Of a stretch of DNA of 64,000 nucleotides, positions 1-9,515 are shown piece after piece. The notes beneath the pieces were generated by a model. It made no database searches and was not told the DNA's origin. It saw nothing but the letters and a program-made list of their open reading frames with translations. Position 1 is the first letter of the stretch. Every line of letters starts with the position of its first letter. Origin of the DNA: Corynebacterium zhongnanshanii (lineage in GTDB: Bacteria; Actinomycetota; Actinomycetes; Mycobacteriales; Mycobacteriaceae); contig NZ_CP061033.1 in the NCBI RefSeq assembly GCF_014490575.1, forward strand, positions 1,922,001-1,986,000, given 5' to 3'. The translations under genes were made by a program, and so were the position numbers.

Positions 1-86
1 CAGCCAAGCGCGCGGAACGCGGGCGCGGGCTCGACGCGGGCAGGATGCTGCGCGGGGTCGCGACGAGAGGTTACGCGGCGAAGGCG

Positions 87-779
87 CTAGGCCAGCGGTT
101 TCGTGGCGCTGTGGAGCGCCACGATACCGCCCGTGAGGTTCTGCCACCCCACGTTCTCCCAACCGTTCGCAGAAATCTCCGCAGCCAACTCCTCCTGGTC
201 CGGCCACGCGCGAATCGACTCCGCCAGATAAATGTAAGCCTCCGGGTTAGAAGACACCACCTTCGCGACCTCAGGCAAAGCCCGCATCAAGTACTCCTTG
301 TAGATGGTCTTAAACACCGGCACCACAGGAGTCGAAAACTCCGCCACCGCCAACTTGCCTCCCGGCTTCGTCACACGCGCCATCTCCCGCAGCCCGGCAC
401 GGAAGTCCACGATGTTGCGCAGGCCGTAGTTGATGGTAACGGCGTCGAAGGTATTATCCTCAAACGGCAAATTCGTGCCATCGGCGCAGATCATCGGCAA
501 ATTACGGTGCGCACCCGCCTGCAACATCCCCAAAGAAAAATCGCACGCAATGCAGTAGGCGCCCGATTCAGAAAACTCCTCCGTGGACACGCCCGTGCCC
601 GCGGCGAGATCCAGCACGAGGTCGCCTTTGTGCAAGTCCAGGCGTCGCCGGGTTCGTTTACGCCACAGTCGGTCCTGGCCGAAGCTCAAAACGGTGTTGG
701 TGAGGTCGTAGTTCTTTCCCACGGCGTCGAACATGGACGCCACCTCGTGGGGCTTCTTTTCTAGGCTTGCCCGTGACAT
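87..779 (-). CDS. menG: Demethylmenaquinone methyltransferase
   Basis: A 230-residue SAM-dependent methyltransferase that performs the last step of menaquinone synthesis, C-methylation of demethylmenaquinone. The N-terminus carries the MenG/UbiE signature ([18 protein letters not shown]), then the SAM-binding motif LDLAAGTG, and INYGLRN and [11 protein letters not shown] further on. I place the start at 779 because a TAAGAT hexamer lies exactly 7 bases upstream, giving a leaderless mRNA. An in-frame ATG at 788 would overlap that hexamer and would add three residues. It lies 10 bp downstream of the mannosyltransferase gene, so it may be read both from that operon and from its own promoter. The neighbour order matches M. 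tuberculosis Rv0555-Rv0558. Confidence 0.95.
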   Translation of the reverse strand: MSRASLEKKPHEVASMFDAVGKNYDLTNTVLSFGQDRLWRKRTRRRLDLHKGDLVLDLAAGTGVSTEEFSESGAYCIACDFSLGMLQAGAHRNLPMICADGTNLPFEDNTFDAVTINYGLRNIVDFRAGLREMARVTKPGGKLAVAEFSTPVVPVFKTIYKEYLMRALPEVAKVVSSNPEAYIYLAESIRAWPDQEELAAEISANGWENVGWQNLTGGIVALHSATKPLA

Positions 780-786
780 GAGTGCC

Positions 787-792
787 ATCTTA
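787..792 (-). promoter_or_regulatory. -10 element of menG (leaderless)
   Basis: TAAGAT on the minus strand, 7 bases before the menG ATG at 779. It overlaps the stop codon of the upstream gene, so menG would have a promoter inside the operon. No -35 was identified. Confidence 0.55.
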
Positions 793-2112
793 TCGCCTCG
801 GCATAATAACCATCGCCTCGGCGTAATAACCCAGGAGCTGGTCACAGATTTTCTCCCAGGTCTTGCCCTGAACGGACTGGTACGCACGGGCCTTGAAACC
901 GTCCAGATCCGCGGCGATAGCCTCCACAGCGCCGGGCAGCGCGCGCTCAAAACCGTCCACGTCCAGCAGGTATCCGTTGTGACCGTCCTCGATGAGGTCG
1001 ATCGGGCCGCCGGCGGCCGGAGCGATCGTCGGCACCCCGGACGCATGAGCCTCCTGGATCGCCTGACAAAACGTTTCCAACTCGCCGGTGTGCACGAACA
1101 CATCCAACGACGCGTACGCCCGCGCCAGCTCCTCGCCGTAGAGGGCGCCGGTGAACTCGGCGCCCGGCATGAGCTGTTCAAGACGGGCGCGCTCGGGGCC
1201 GTCGCCTACGATCACGAGCTCGATCTCGTACCCCTCCGACGCCGCACGCGCTGCCGACTCACCGTGATCAACCGATTCGCCGTGACCCGCCGACTCAACG
1301 CGCCCTACCAACTCACCGCAGTCAGCCGACTCGACGTGACCCGCCGACGCGCTGTGTGTGGCAGGCACGGCGCGGTCGAATAACACAGCGCGCCCGGCCA
1401 GCACCGCCAGACGCTCCACCGACTTTTCCGCCGCCAGCCGGCCGATAAACCCCACGCGGATCGTGCGTCCGGTCACGCACGCCGCTCCGTGCTGCGGCAC
1501 AGCAACCGCCCCGTCCGCCCCAGGTGCAGTCTCACCGGCCGGCCCGCGCTTCGCGGGATGAAACCGCTGCGTATCCACACCGCGCCCCCACTGCCGCACG
1601 CGCTCCACGCCGTGCGCCGACAACTCCGCAATGGACGCCGACGACGGCGCCAGCGTCATCGCACACCGATTATGAAATACACGCATCCACCGCCAGGACG
1701 CCTTCTCCAGCACACTCAAGTGATAGCGGCTGGTATAGCCCGCCACATCCGTCTGATACACCGCCACCGCGGGAATCCCCAAAGTCCGCGCCACCAGCGC
1801 AGCAGCCCCGCCCACCACGAACGGAGACGCCAAGTGCACCACATCCGGCTTATACCGGCGCAGGGTGCGCACAAGGGTCGGCGTCGGAACCCCCACGGGC
1901 AAAGAGTTAATCAGCGGCAGCTTCACCGCCGGCACACGCACCACTCGGAAACCCTGATAATGCGTCACCTCCGGCTTCCCGTCGCGGGCCGCGGGGGCGA
2001 TCACTGTGGCGTCGTGTCCCCGGGCGCGGCAATACTCCAGCACACGCAGAACGGAATTGACCACGCCATTGACCTCGGGCAGGAAACTCTCCGCAACAAT
2101 CGCCACGCGCAT
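790..2112 (-). CDS. mgtA: GT4 alpha-mannosyltransferase, MgtA type
   Basis: A 440-residue GT-B glycosyltransferase of family GT4. By position (between menD and menG, as in corynebacteria and mycobacteria) and sequence it is the GDP-mannose-dependent alpha-mannosyltransferase MgtA, which mannosylates glucuronosyl-diacylglycerol or related glycolipid anchors on the inner membrane face. Visible features are the N-terminal [11 protein letters not shown] loop, a [13 protein letters not shown] nucleotide-binding segment near residue 221, and the E-x7-E motif (E346 and E354 in [11 protein letters not shown]). Between about residues 241 and 294 there is a low-complexity insertion of repeated AGH-ES/DHGES units that separates two conserved strands of the second Rossmann domain. 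It starts with ATG, 5 bp after the DUF3592 gene, with AGAGG just upstream. Confidence 0.9.
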   Translation of the reverse strand: MRVAIVAESFLPEVNGVVNSVLRVLEYCRARGHDATVIAPAARDGKPEVTHYQGFRVVRVPAVKLPLINSLPVGVPTPTLVRTLRRYKPDVVHLASPFVVGGAAALVARTLGIPAVAVYQTDVAGYTSRYHLSVLEKASWRWMRVFHNRCAMTLAPSSASIAELSAHGVERVRQWGRGVDTQRFHPAKRGPAGETAPGADGAVAVPQHGAACVTGRTIRVGFIGRLAAEKSVERLAVLAGRAVLFDRAVPATHSASAGHVESADCGELVGRVESAGHGESVDHGESAARAASEGYEIELVIVGDGPERARLEQLMPGAEFTGALYGEELARAYASLDVFVHTGELETFCQAIQEAHASGVPTIAPAAGGPIDLIEDGHNGYLLDVDGFERALPGAVEAIAADLDGFKARAYQSVQGKTWEKICDQLLGYYAEAMVIMPRR

Positions 2113-2117
2113 GGCCT

Positions 2118-2594
2118 CTAGTGTGGCTCCTTCACATCACGGGCAGACGTCCTCCCGGTTAACCCCCACGCAAACTTTCGCAAACTCCAGGTGACAGCCC
2201 AGCGCAGCCCCAGCACGATCGCCAGCAGCGCCGCCATGGACGTCCCCGCCGGCAGGAACGCCAACGTCCAGGACCGGCCCTGCACTTTCACGTTCTCCGG
2301 GTCACCGATCTGGTAGTCCACGCGCACGCGCTGCCCTTCCACCAGCCCCACGGGGTATTTCAGCCCCACTTCCGGCTGGTGGTAGTTCCCTTCGGCGTCT
2401 GGGAAGCGGACGGTGGTGCGCAGCGTGCCGACGTTCAGCACCGTGGCAATGCTGGTGCCGCGTTGGGAGGAGATGCGGGCGTCGTCCATGGCGGAGGTCG
2501 CGACCATCCCGCCGCACACCAGCACCACGAAGATGCTCAGGGCGAGCGCTACCTGGTTGATGCGCCGGAGGACGATCTCTTGTCGTGGTGTCAT
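2118..2594 (-). CDS. DUF3592 membrane protein
   Basis: A 158-residue protein with one membrane segment near residues 15-35 and a second near 112-132. Between them is an extracytoplasmic domain that looks like DUF3592 (YPVGLVEGQRVRVDYQIGDPENVKV). The function is unknown. The gene always seems to sit between menD and the mannosyltransferase in this group (Rv0556 position). Its ATG overlaps the menD stop by 4 bp, so it is translationally coupled to menD. Confidence 0.8.
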   Translation of the reverse strand: MTPRQEIVLRRINQVALALSIFVVLVCGGMVATSAMDDARISSQRGTSIATVLNVGTLRTTVRFPDAEGNYHQPEVGLKYPVGLVEGQRVRVDYQIGDPENVKVQGRSWTLAFLPAGTSMAALLAIVLGLRWAVTWSLRKFAWGLTGRTSARDVKEPH

Positions 2595-4630
2595 CGTTGC
2601 GGATTAACTGTGGTTACGATGTGTTGTTCTATTGTCCGACGCCAAGCGCGATCCACCACAGCCTCCACCACCGTGATGCCTTCGTTGCCCAGCTCTTCGT
2701 GTTCTTCCACGATCCGTGCCAGGTCTTCCACGGAGGTGGCCTGGTGGTAGTCCGCAGAGAAGGCGTGGCAGATGTCTTCGATGTTCGCGCCGGTGGGGGT
2801 GCCGAAGACGCGTTCGAAGGCGGGGGTGCCGTCGCCGAAGGTTCGGAGGGCGTCCCGGCCGGGTTCGAGGGTTTCGAAGATGCCGCCGCCGTTGTCGTTG
2901 GTGACAACGATCAGCATGTTGGAGGGGCGTGGTTCGTGGGGGCCGATGTTGAGGGCGGTGGCGTCGTGAAGGAAAGTGAGATCGCCCATGACCGCGACGG
3001 TGCGTGGGGCGCGGATGGCCGTGGGGTCGGCGGCGGCGTGAGCGAGGGCGGCGCCGATGGCGGTGGAGATGGTGCCGTCGATGCCGGCGGCGCCGCGGTT
3101 GGCGAGGGTACGGACGCCGTCGAAGGGGAGGCCGGCGCGGGAGGCGTCCCGGACGGCGGTGGAGGCGCCGAGGACGAGGAGGTCTCCGACGGAGAGGCTG
3201 TCTGCGACGACCGCCACGGCGTGCGCGGCAGAGAACGGCGCGCCGCCCGCCGCGCTGTTTTCTGCGCCGCCCGCAGTGCTACCTGCGGCGCGCGGGAGGC
3301 GGAGCGCCTGGCGGACGGCTTCCGCTCCCATGTCGGACACGCCGCGGCACACGTCCAGCCAGGCCTGTGGAGAGTCGTTCTCCAGGCGGATACGGCTGCC
3401 GACCTGCACAATGTTCGTGGCGAACGTCGGGTAGTTCTCCACATCCGTGAGGACGGTGACCGGAATGTCCGGGTCCTTGAGCAAGGCGGTGACGGCGCGG
3501 TGGAGGGTGGGGCGGCCCACGAGGATGATGTGCTCGGGGCGCGTCATCGCGGAGTACTCGCCGTGGGCCACCACGCCGGCGGTGAACATGCCGATGGCTG
3601 CCGAGTGCACGGGGAAGTCCGGCGCGGCGGCGGTGGGTTCAGCGATGGTGGGGACGTCCGCGAGCTCGTCGCTGATGGCGCGGGCCCAGGCTTCGTCGGC
3701 GCTGGAGCCGGCGATGACCAGGGTGCGCTTCGCCAGATCGACGCCAACCTCACCATATGGAAGCGCCCTGTTCCTGCGCGGATTCTCCCTCGCGTCCCGC
3801 GCCGCTCCACTCGCTATGTCTGCTCCGCTCACAAGCCCGGCCGCGCCCGCTGCAGCCTCGTGTGCTGCTCCGTTCCCGGCCTCACGCCCGGCAACTTCGC
3901 CTGCCGGCTCTGCCTCGCTGGCCGCCTCGCGTGCCAGGAGGCTCACCACATCCGTGCTCTCCGGCACGAGTGGCTCCTCCAACGGCACGTCCACGTGCAC
4001 GCCACCGGGGTTCAGCGGGTTCAGCGCGGCCGCGACTGCTTCATCGATCACGCGACGCACGCTCGCGCCGGTCACACCCAGCTCGCTCGCATCAGCATCG
4101 GCTGCACCAGACCCGCCGCCGGCCGCCACGAGATCGCGCACGCTCCCGCCGTCGGTGGTCAGCGTCGCGCGAGCATGAACACCAAAAATCTCTGCCTGCT
4201 CAATCGTCTGATTCGCGCCAGTACCCACCAGCGCCAACGGTCGATTAGCCGACAGCACCATCAACGGCACCCCCGCCATGGACGCCTCCACCATCGCAGG
4301 CAGACAATTCGCCACAGCCGTACCGGACGTCATCACCACCGGCACCACACGCCCCGACGCCTTCGCCAAACCCAACGCCAGAAACGCCGCCGTGCGCTCA
4401 TCCGTCCGCACATGCACCCGCACACGCCCAGTCCGATCCGCCTCCGCGAACGCCAACGCCAACGGCGCCGACCGCGAGCCCGGACACACCACAGCCTCCC
4501 GCACCCCGGCGCGAATCAGCTGATCAACAACAGTCACACCAACAACAACGGAGCCCTGGGCCTCAACATCCAGGGCCTCAACATCTGGAGTATCGACATC
4601 TGGGGCATCTACATCTGGCTTCTCAGTCAC
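2591..4630 (-). CDS. menD: SEPHCHC synthase MenD
   Basis: A ThDP-dependent enzyme of 679 residues that joins isochorismate and 2-oxoglutarate to form 2-succinyl-5-enolpyruvyl-6-hydroxy-3-cyclohexene-1-carboxylate, the first committed step to menaquinone. The N-terminal domain has VCPGSRSAPLALA and the catalytic-Glu region RTDERTAAF. The C-terminal ThDP motif runs from VMGDLTFLHD to NDNGGGIF. The protein is about 100 residues longer than usual; the extra length lies in Ala/Gly/Glu-rich linkers around residues 170-190 and 230-290. I choose GTG at 4630 because TAGATT lies exactly 7 bases upstream (leaderless); two in-frame codons further upstream are possible but less well placed. It heads the menD-DUF3592-mgtA-menG operon. 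Confidence 0.95.
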   Translation of the reverse strand: MTEKPDVDAPDVDTPDVEALDVEAQGSVVVGVTVVDQLIRAGVREAVVCPGSRSAPLALAFAEADRTGRVRVHVRTDERTAAFLALGLAKASGRVVPVVMTSGTAVANCLPAMVEASMAGVPLMVLSANRPLALVGTGANQTIEQAEIFGVHARATLTTDGGSVRDLVAAGGGSGAADADASELGVTGASVRRVIDEAVAAALNPLNPGGVHVDVPLEEPLVPESTDVVSLLAREAASEAEPAGEVAGREAGNGAAHEAAAGAAGLVSGADIASGAARDARENPRRNRALPYGEVGVDLAKRTLVIAGSSADEAWARAISDELADVPTIAEPTAAAPDFPVHSAAIGMFTAGVVAHGEYSAMTRPEHIILVGRPTLHRAVTALLKDPDIPVTVLTDVENYPTFATNIVQVGSRIRLENDSPQAWLDVCRGVSDMGAEAVRQALRLPRAAGSTAGGAENSAAGGAPFSAAHAVAVVADSLSVGDLLVLGASTAVRDASRAGLPFDGVRTLANRGAAGIDGTISTAIGAALAHAAADPTAIRAPRTVAVMGDLTFLHDATALNIGPHEPRPSNMLIVVTNDNGGGIFETLEPGRDALRTFGDGTPAFERVFGTPTGANIEDICHAFSADYHQATSVEDLARIVEEHEELGNEGITVVEAVVDRAWRRTIEQHIVTTVNPQR

Positions 4631-4637
4631 ACCCACT

Positions 4638-4643
4638 AATCTA
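4638..4643 (-). promoter_or_regulatory. -10 element of menD (leaderless)
   Basis: TAGATT on the minus strand, followed by 7 bases and the GTG start at 4630. It lies in the 18-bp gap after the antiporter stop codon. Confidence 0.55.
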
Positions 4644-4648
4644 CTTCA

Positions 4649-6385
4649 CTAACTCCCCCGCTTCGCGGCCAGCAACATCCGATCCACGTCGCGCAGCACC
4701 TCGTCCACAATCGCCGGGTCGTTACCCGGTTCCTGCCGCGCCTCCCACAACGTCTGCTGCGCAGCCCTCAGCGCCTTCACCCGCACCGCATTAGCCTGCT
4801 CCCGCATCTGCGACGCATACGCCATCCGCTCCGCAATCAGATCCGCCACCGGAACCTCCACATGCTCCTCCACGGACACATCATCTGTCCCGGCCTTATC
4901 TGCCACCATCTGCTGCGAGCGCGCATCCACCGGCACACCATCGCTATCCACCACGATCTTCCCCTCCGCGATCAAGGCCTTCTTCGCACGAGCACGCTTA
5001 TATGCTTCGATGGCTGTTGGGGCGTCCACCCTGGCGTCGGTCGATTCGGTCAGCCAGTTCTCCACATTCGCCAACAATTGCGGCGGCAAATCATCGGTAT
5101 GGCGGTACAGCTCCCGCAACGCCGCACGATGCCCACGCAAGATCAGCGCCTCACGGGCCTCATCGCCAGCAGCATCCGGGCCGGACGCCAAATCCAGCTT
5201 CGACAGCAACCACGGCAGCGTCATGCCCGGGATCACCATCGTGCACAGCAACACCACCAACGCAATCATCGACAGCTCATGCGCATTCGGCAACGCCGCG
5301 TACGGAATGGACAACACCAACGCCAAGCTCACCAAACCGCGCATCCCCGCCCACGTCAGCATCAACACCTCCTGCAAACGCAACGGCGCAATATCACGAC
5401 GGGAACGGTTCCGGTTCAGCCAATAGAACCCAAACATCCACACGAAACGCACCGCAAACAGCACCACGGAAATCACCAGACCCACCAGCGCCGCATGGAT
5501 CAGATCCGTGCCCACCTGGTCGATCGCGTCACGCACGCTCAAGCCGATCAGACCGAACGCCAAGCCGGTGAAGACCATCTCCACCGTCTCCCAAAACGCC
5601 GAACCCGACAGACGATCCTGCGCCCCAATGTCCAACTTGGAGTTCATCTGCACCGCCGCAATCACAATCGCAATAACGCCCGACGCATGGGCCTCCTCCG
5701 CCGCAATGTACACAGCAAAAGGAACGATCCATGTGAACGCCGTCCGGGCGGTCGTGGACTCCATCCAGTTCGACAGCTTCGCCGCACCCCAGCCTGCAAT
5801 CAAACCAATCACCACAGCTAAGACCACAGACAACACAAAATCGCGCACCCCTTCCGCCACGTGAAGGTCCTCCCCCGCCAACAACGCAGCCAGGGCGACG
5901 TGGAATGAGACGATGGAGGCGGCGTCGTTAAACAATCCCTCCATCTGCAATGTCGACGTCAACCGGCGCGGAACCGCCGTAGTCTCCGCCACAGCATCCA
6001 CGGCCACCGGATCCGGCGGCGCCAACGCCGCGCCAATCACCACCGCAGCGGCCACCCCCAGCGTGGGATACATGAGCAGCACCGTGCCCGTCACCGCGGC
6101 GATCGTAGCGATCACCAGCAGCACAGAGAGGCTAATCACCGTGGTCAGCTGCGTTTTAATCACAGCCCAACTGGTTTTACGCGCCAGCGCCCACAGCAAC
6201 GGAGGCAAGAAAATGGGGAGCATCAGATCCGGCGGAATCGTCATCGAGGGCAAGCCCGGAAGGAAAATCGCCCCGGCAATCACCACTGTCAGCAACGTGG
6301 GCCACGGCAACCCCAGCCGCTCCCCGAACGCCACCATCATGATGCTCACAAAAACGATGATGATTAAACCAATGAGAATCTCCAC
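4649..6385 (-). CDS. Na+/H+ antiporter, CPA1/NhaP family
   Basis: A 578-residue cation:proton antiporter. The first 400 residues form about 12 membrane helices and contain the family motifs PPDPVAVDAVAE and LFNDAASIV, whose acidic residues carry the ion/proton exchange. Residues 400-578 form a charged, helical cytoplasmic tail typical of NhaP-type proteins that regulate exchange. It starts with GTG; GGTGAG lies 6 bases upstream as a weak ribosome site. It is in the same direction as menD, 18 bp upstream of it, but menD has its own promoter. The ion specificity (Na+, K+ or Li+) cannot be read from the sequence. Confidence 0.85.
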   Translation of the reverse strand: MEILIGLIIIVFVSIMMVAFGERLGLPWPTLLTVVIAGAIFLPGLPSMTIPPDLMLPIFLPPLLWALARKTSWAVIKTQLTTVISLSVLLVIATIAAVTGTVLLMYPTLGVAAAVVIGAALAPPDPVAVDAVAETTAVPRRLTSTLQMEGLFNDAASIVSFHVALAALLAGEDLHVAEGVRDFVLSVVLAVVIGLIAGWGAAKLSNWMESTTARTAFTWIVPFAVYIAAEEAHASGVIAIVIAAVQMNSKLDIGAQDRLSGSAFWETVEMVFTGLAFGLIGLSVRDAIDQVGTDLIHAALVGLVISVVLFAVRFVWMFGFYWLNRNRSRRDIAPLRLQEVLMLTWAGMRGLVSLALVLSIPYAALPNAHELSMIALVVLLCTMVIPGMTLPWLLSKLDLASGPDAAGDEAREALILRGHRAALRELYRHTDDLPPQLLANVENWLTESTDARVDAPTAIEAYKRARAKKALIAEGKIVVDSDGVPVDARSQQMVADKAGTDDVSVEEHVEVPVADLIAERMAYASQMREQANAVRVKALRAAQQTLWEARQEPGNDPAIVDEVLRDVDRMLLAAKRGS

Positions 6386-6470
6386 CAGAAGCTCACCACA
6401 TTATTCACTCGCCAATAATTTTCCTCCCTAGTTTACCCAGGGGGCCGGGCAGGACGACGCGGGCCGGGCG

Positions 6471-7556
6471 TCAGAGCAAGTGCTGGTACGCCGCCTCGAG
6501 GCGCCGCAGCCACCACTCGCGCCGCTCCGCCGGCGCCGCCCACCGCTCCAACACCTCACGATCCGGCACCACCGGACCGCTCACAATGCACCCGTCCACA
6601 ATCGGACGGCGCGCCACATCCACCTCAAACAAGGACCCCGTCGCCAAGCCCGCAGCCTGCGCGGGCACCACCACGCCCTCGTCGTCACCGCACTCGATCT
6701 CCCGGCGCAAGCACGCCGCGGCCTCCAACCCGGCGCCCACACCCACCGCGGTGTCCAACGCCGAGCTCACCGTCAACGCCACCCCACGCCGCGCCACATC
6801 ATCCGCGATCTCCAACAACCGATCCACCCCACCCAGCGGAGGCACCTTCACCACCGCCACGTCACACGCGTTCGCATCCACCACCTCGCGCACCGCGGCC
6901 AACGGGTCCGCAGACTTCCGGATCGACTCATCCGCCGCCACGCGCACAAAAATGCCCCGGCGCATCAACCCCATCCGCACCGCGGCCAACTCCTCCACAG
7001 TCGCGCACGGCTGCTCCGCATAATCGCACGCCCCCTCCTGCGCCACCACCTCAATCACCCGCAGAGCATCCTCCACAGACCACCCCCCATTCGCATCCAT
7101 CCGAATCTTCGGAGTATCCGTCGCAGCCGCGCCACCATAGTTCTCCGCGAACCACGCGCGCACCGCCCGCACACGCGCCAGATCATCCTCCACCCCCTGG
7201 CCCTTCTCCGCCACCTTCACCTTCACCGTGGTGCACCCCGGATACTGTTCCATCAGGCGCCTCACCGCCCCCGGGTCGCGCGCCACATCCACCGCGGGGA
7301 TTGTAGCGTTGACTTCGACGGGGACTCCGGGGGATGAGAAACCGTGGGCGTCGATAAATAAGGAGGAACGCAACCACCGGGACGCCTCCTGCGGCCCGTA
7401 TTCCACAAACGGCGCCCACTCCGTCCACACATCCGGCCCCTCAAACAGCATCGCCTCGCGGACCGTCACGCCGCGAAACGGCACCCGCAACGGCAACGCC
7501 ACCACATGCGCGCGGCGCTTCAACTCATCCAGATCCACCAGTGTCATCCCAGTCAT
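6471..7556 (-). CDS. menC: o-Succinylbenzoate synthase
   Basis: A 361-residue enolase-superfamily enzyme that dehydrates SHCHC to o-succinylbenzoate. Visible catalytic elements are the KVKV lysine pair after TT, the metal ligand in RMDANGGW, AADESI, and the second lysine in VAVVKVPPLGG. The start at 7556 (MTGMTLVDLDE) is chosen because TAGCGT lies 7 bases upstream. A second ATG at 7547 is also possible. The gene is divergent from menB with only 23 bp between the two start codons, and the two -10 elements overlap. Confidence 0.93.
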   Translation of the reverse strand: MTGMTLVDLDELKRRAHVVALPLRVPFRGVTVREAMLFEGPDVWTEWAPFVEYGPQEASRWLRSSLFIDAHGFSSPGVPVEVNATIPAVDVARDPGAVRRLMEQYPGCTTVKVKVAEKGQGVEDDLARVRAVRAWFAENYGGAAATDTPKIRMDANGGWSVEDALRVIEVVAQEGACDYAEQPCATVEELAAVRMGLMRRGIFVRVAADESIRKSADPLAAVREVVDANACDVAVVKVPPLGGVDRLLEIADDVARRGVALTVSSALDTAVGVGAGLEAAACLRREIECGDDEGVVVPAQAAGLATGSLFEVDVARRPIVDGCIVSGPVVPDREVLERWAAPAERREWWLRRLEAAYQHLL

Positions 7557-7563
7557 GCCCCTC

Positions 7564-7573
7564 ACGCTACCCT
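7564..7573. promoter_or_regulatory. Overlapping divergent -10 elements, menC and menB
   Basis: The ten bases ACGCTACCCT contain TAGCGT on the minus strand (7564-7569) and TACCCT on the plus strand (7568-7573), sharing one TA step. Each hexamer is about 7 bases (minus 7, plus 6) from the respective ATG, at 7556 and 7580, so both mRNAs would be leaderless. Polymerase bound for one gene would exclude the other. Confidence 0.6.
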
Positions 7574-7579
7574 TAACCC

Positions 7580-8524
7580 ATGACAAACCCATTCAAGCCC
7601 GAACTTTGGAAACCCGTCGACGGCTTCGACAACCTCACCGACATCACTTACCACCGCCACGTCGGCGACGGCCGCGAATACGGCATCGTCCGCATCGCCT
7701 TCGACCGGCCGGAGGTGCGCAACGCCTTCCGCCCGCACACCGTTGACGAGCTGTACCGCGTGCTCGACCACGCGCGCCGCAGCCCGGACGTGGGCACGGT
7801 GCTGCTCACCGGCAACGGGCCGTCCCCGAAGGACGGCGGCTGGGCGTTCTGCTCCGGCGGCGACCAGCGCATCCGCGGCCGTTCGGGCTACCAGTACGCC
7901 CAGGATCACAACTCGGACGTGGCTGCCGCGGATGCGTCGTCCGTGGATGAGGCTCGCGCGAAGGTGGAGGGCGGGCGCCTGCACATCCTGGAGGTGCAGC
8001 GACTGATCCGCACGATGCCGAAGGTGGTCATCGCTGTGGTCAACGGCTGGGCCGCCGGCGGTGGTCACTCGCTGCACGTCGTGTGCGACATGACGCTGGC
8101 CAGCCGCGAACACGCACGCTTCAAGCAAACCGACGCGGACGTTGGCTCCTTCGACGCCGGCTACGGATCCGCCTACCTCGCCAAACAGGTGGGCCAGAAG
8201 TTTGCTCGTGAGATTTTCTTCCTGGGCCGTAGCTACGACGCCGAAACGATGCACCGCATGGGCGCCGTAAACGAAGTCGCCGATCACGCGGAGCTGGAGG
8301 ACCTAGCCATCGAGTATGGCCGGGCCATCAACACGAAGTCGCCGACTGCGCAGCGGATGCTGAAGTTCGCGTTCAACCTGACCGACGATGGGTTGATGGG
8401 CCAGCAAGTGTTCGCTGGTGAGGCGACGCGCCTGGCGTACATGACCGACGAGGCCGTGGAAGGGCGGGATAGTTTCTTGGAGAAGCGCGCGCCGCGGTGG
8501 GATGAGTTTCCTTATTACTACTAG
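7580..8524 (+). CDS. menB: 1,4-Dihydroxy-2-naphthoyl-CoA synthase
   Basis: A 314-residue crotonase-fold enzyme that cyclises o-succinylbenzoyl-CoA to DHNA-CoA. It shows FDRPEVRNAFRPHTVDEL, the oxyanion-hole regions around CSGGDQRIRG and NGWAAGGGHSLHVVCD, and the MenB-specific QTDADVGSFDAGYGSAYLA segment. The length is normal for the actinobacterial enzyme. There is no ribosome-binding site; the ATG coincides with the expected start of a leaderless transcript from TACCCT. Confidence 0.96.
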   Translation: MTNPFKPELWKPVDGFDNLTDITYHRHVGDGREYGIVRIAFDRPEVRNAFRPHTVDELYRVLDHARRSPDVGTVLLTGNGPSPKDGGWAFCSGGDQRIRGRSGYQYAQDHNSDVAAADASSVDEARAKVEGGRLHILEVQRLIRTMPKVVIAVVNGWAAGGGHSLHVVCDMTLASREHARFKQTDADVGSFDAGYGSAYLAKQVGQKFAREIFFLGRSYDAETMHRMGAVNEVADHAELEDLAIEYGRAINTKSPTAQRMLKFAFNLTDDGLMGQQVFAGEATRLAYMTDEAVEGRDSFLEKRAPRWDEFPYYY

Positions 8525-8656
8525 CGCGCGAGCGCCGGCGCGCTGGCGCGGTTCGGGGTGTGCGCCCGGCGTGACTCGCAGCGCGGGCGCGGCGTGAGTA
8601 TGAGCAAGCGCTGGGGCAGCGTGAACGTGCGCCAGCCTGCGCAGGCGCAATTCATG

Positions 8657-8662
8657 TACAGT
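8657..8662 (+). promoter_or_regulatory. -10 element of the doxX gene (leaderless)
   Basis: TACAGT followed by 7 bases and the ATG at 8670. No Shine-Dalgarno sequence is present. Confidence 0.55.
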
Positions 8663-8669
8663 TGTTGAC

Positions 8670-9443
8670 ATGACAACATTGAGAGATATTTCGCTTGTGC
8701 TCGCCCGCGTTATCCTCGGCGTGGTGCTGTTCGCACACGGCTGGCAAAAATACAACGATTGGACCATCGCCGGAACAGGCCAGTCCTTCGGAAATGCCGG
8801 CGTCCCCTACCCTGAGCTCTCCGCTCAGTTCGCCACCTACTTCGAGATGGTCGGCGGCGCTCTGCTGATCCTCGGACTGCTCGTGCGCTTCATCGGCCCA
8901 ATCCTGGCCATCCAGATGGCTGGCGCGTTCTGGTTCATGCACCGCGGCTCCGGCATCTTCGCGTCCGATGGCGGCTGGGAGCTGGTGGGCGTCATTGCCG
9001 CTGCTGGCCTGGCTCTGTCCGCGGCGGGCGCCGGACGCATCTCCCTGGACCATCTCCTGACCGCGCCGTTCCGTAAGCGCAAGGAGAAGAAGGAAGCGGA
9101 GAAGAACGCGGAGGCTGCCGCCGAAGCTCCAACAGGCACGGCCGGCGCGACGACCACCGCAGGCGCTGCATACCCTGCAGGTGACACCGCCACGGCAGGA
9201 ACCGCAAGCACGGCAAGCACGGCTGGAGCAGCAGGCGCCGCGTACCCCGCCGACAACGCGGACGCAGCAACCACGGCATACTACCCCGCTGACAACGCGG
9301 ACGCAGCCACCACGGCATTCCCAGCAGGCACCACCGCACGTTCCGCGGATGGGGGGAGCGATGCGGTGAAGGGCGGCGTCGGAGAGGATAACGACGCCAC
9401 CACCGTGTTCCCAGCCGCCGGCGACACGCCGGACGCGAAGTAA
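8670..9443 (+). CDS. DoxX family membrane protein with repetitive tail
   Basis: A 257-residue protein. Residues 1-130 are a four-helix DoxX domain (VLARVILGVVLFAHGWQKY near the N-terminus). In mycobacteria, DoxX proteins take part in a membrane oxidoreductase complex with a superoxide dismutase and a sulfurtransferase; whether this one does is unknown. After a Lys/Glu-rich segment (RKRKEKKEAEK, about 133-145) comes an Ala/Thr-rich tail with repeated YPADNADAATTA units, which is probably disordered. It follows menB on the same strand but has its own -10 element. A strong terminator follows it. Confidence 0.85.
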   Translation: MTTLRDISLVLARVILGVVLFAHGWQKYNDWTIAGTGQSFGNAGVPYPELSAQFATYFEMVGGALLILGLLVRFIGPILAIQMAGAFWFMHRGSGIFASDGGWELVGVIAAAGLALSAAGAGRISLDHLLTAPFRKRKEKKEAEKNAEAAAEAPTGTAGATTTAGAAYPAGDTATAGTASTASTAGAAGAAYPADNADAATTAYYPADNADAATTAFPAGTTARSADGGSDAVKGGVGEDNDATTVFPAAGDTPDAK

Positions 9444-9515
9444 CGGCGCGCGACTCGCTCGTCGCGCACGGCGCCAGCGCACCACACCACCCCTGGCGAG
9501 TATGATCTACACCAC

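Noticed and set aside
2585..4639. Long plus-strand open frame opposite menD
   Set aside because: It is the antisense shadow of menD; its sequence is Gly/Arg/Val-rich with no start signal, as expected for high-GC DNA.
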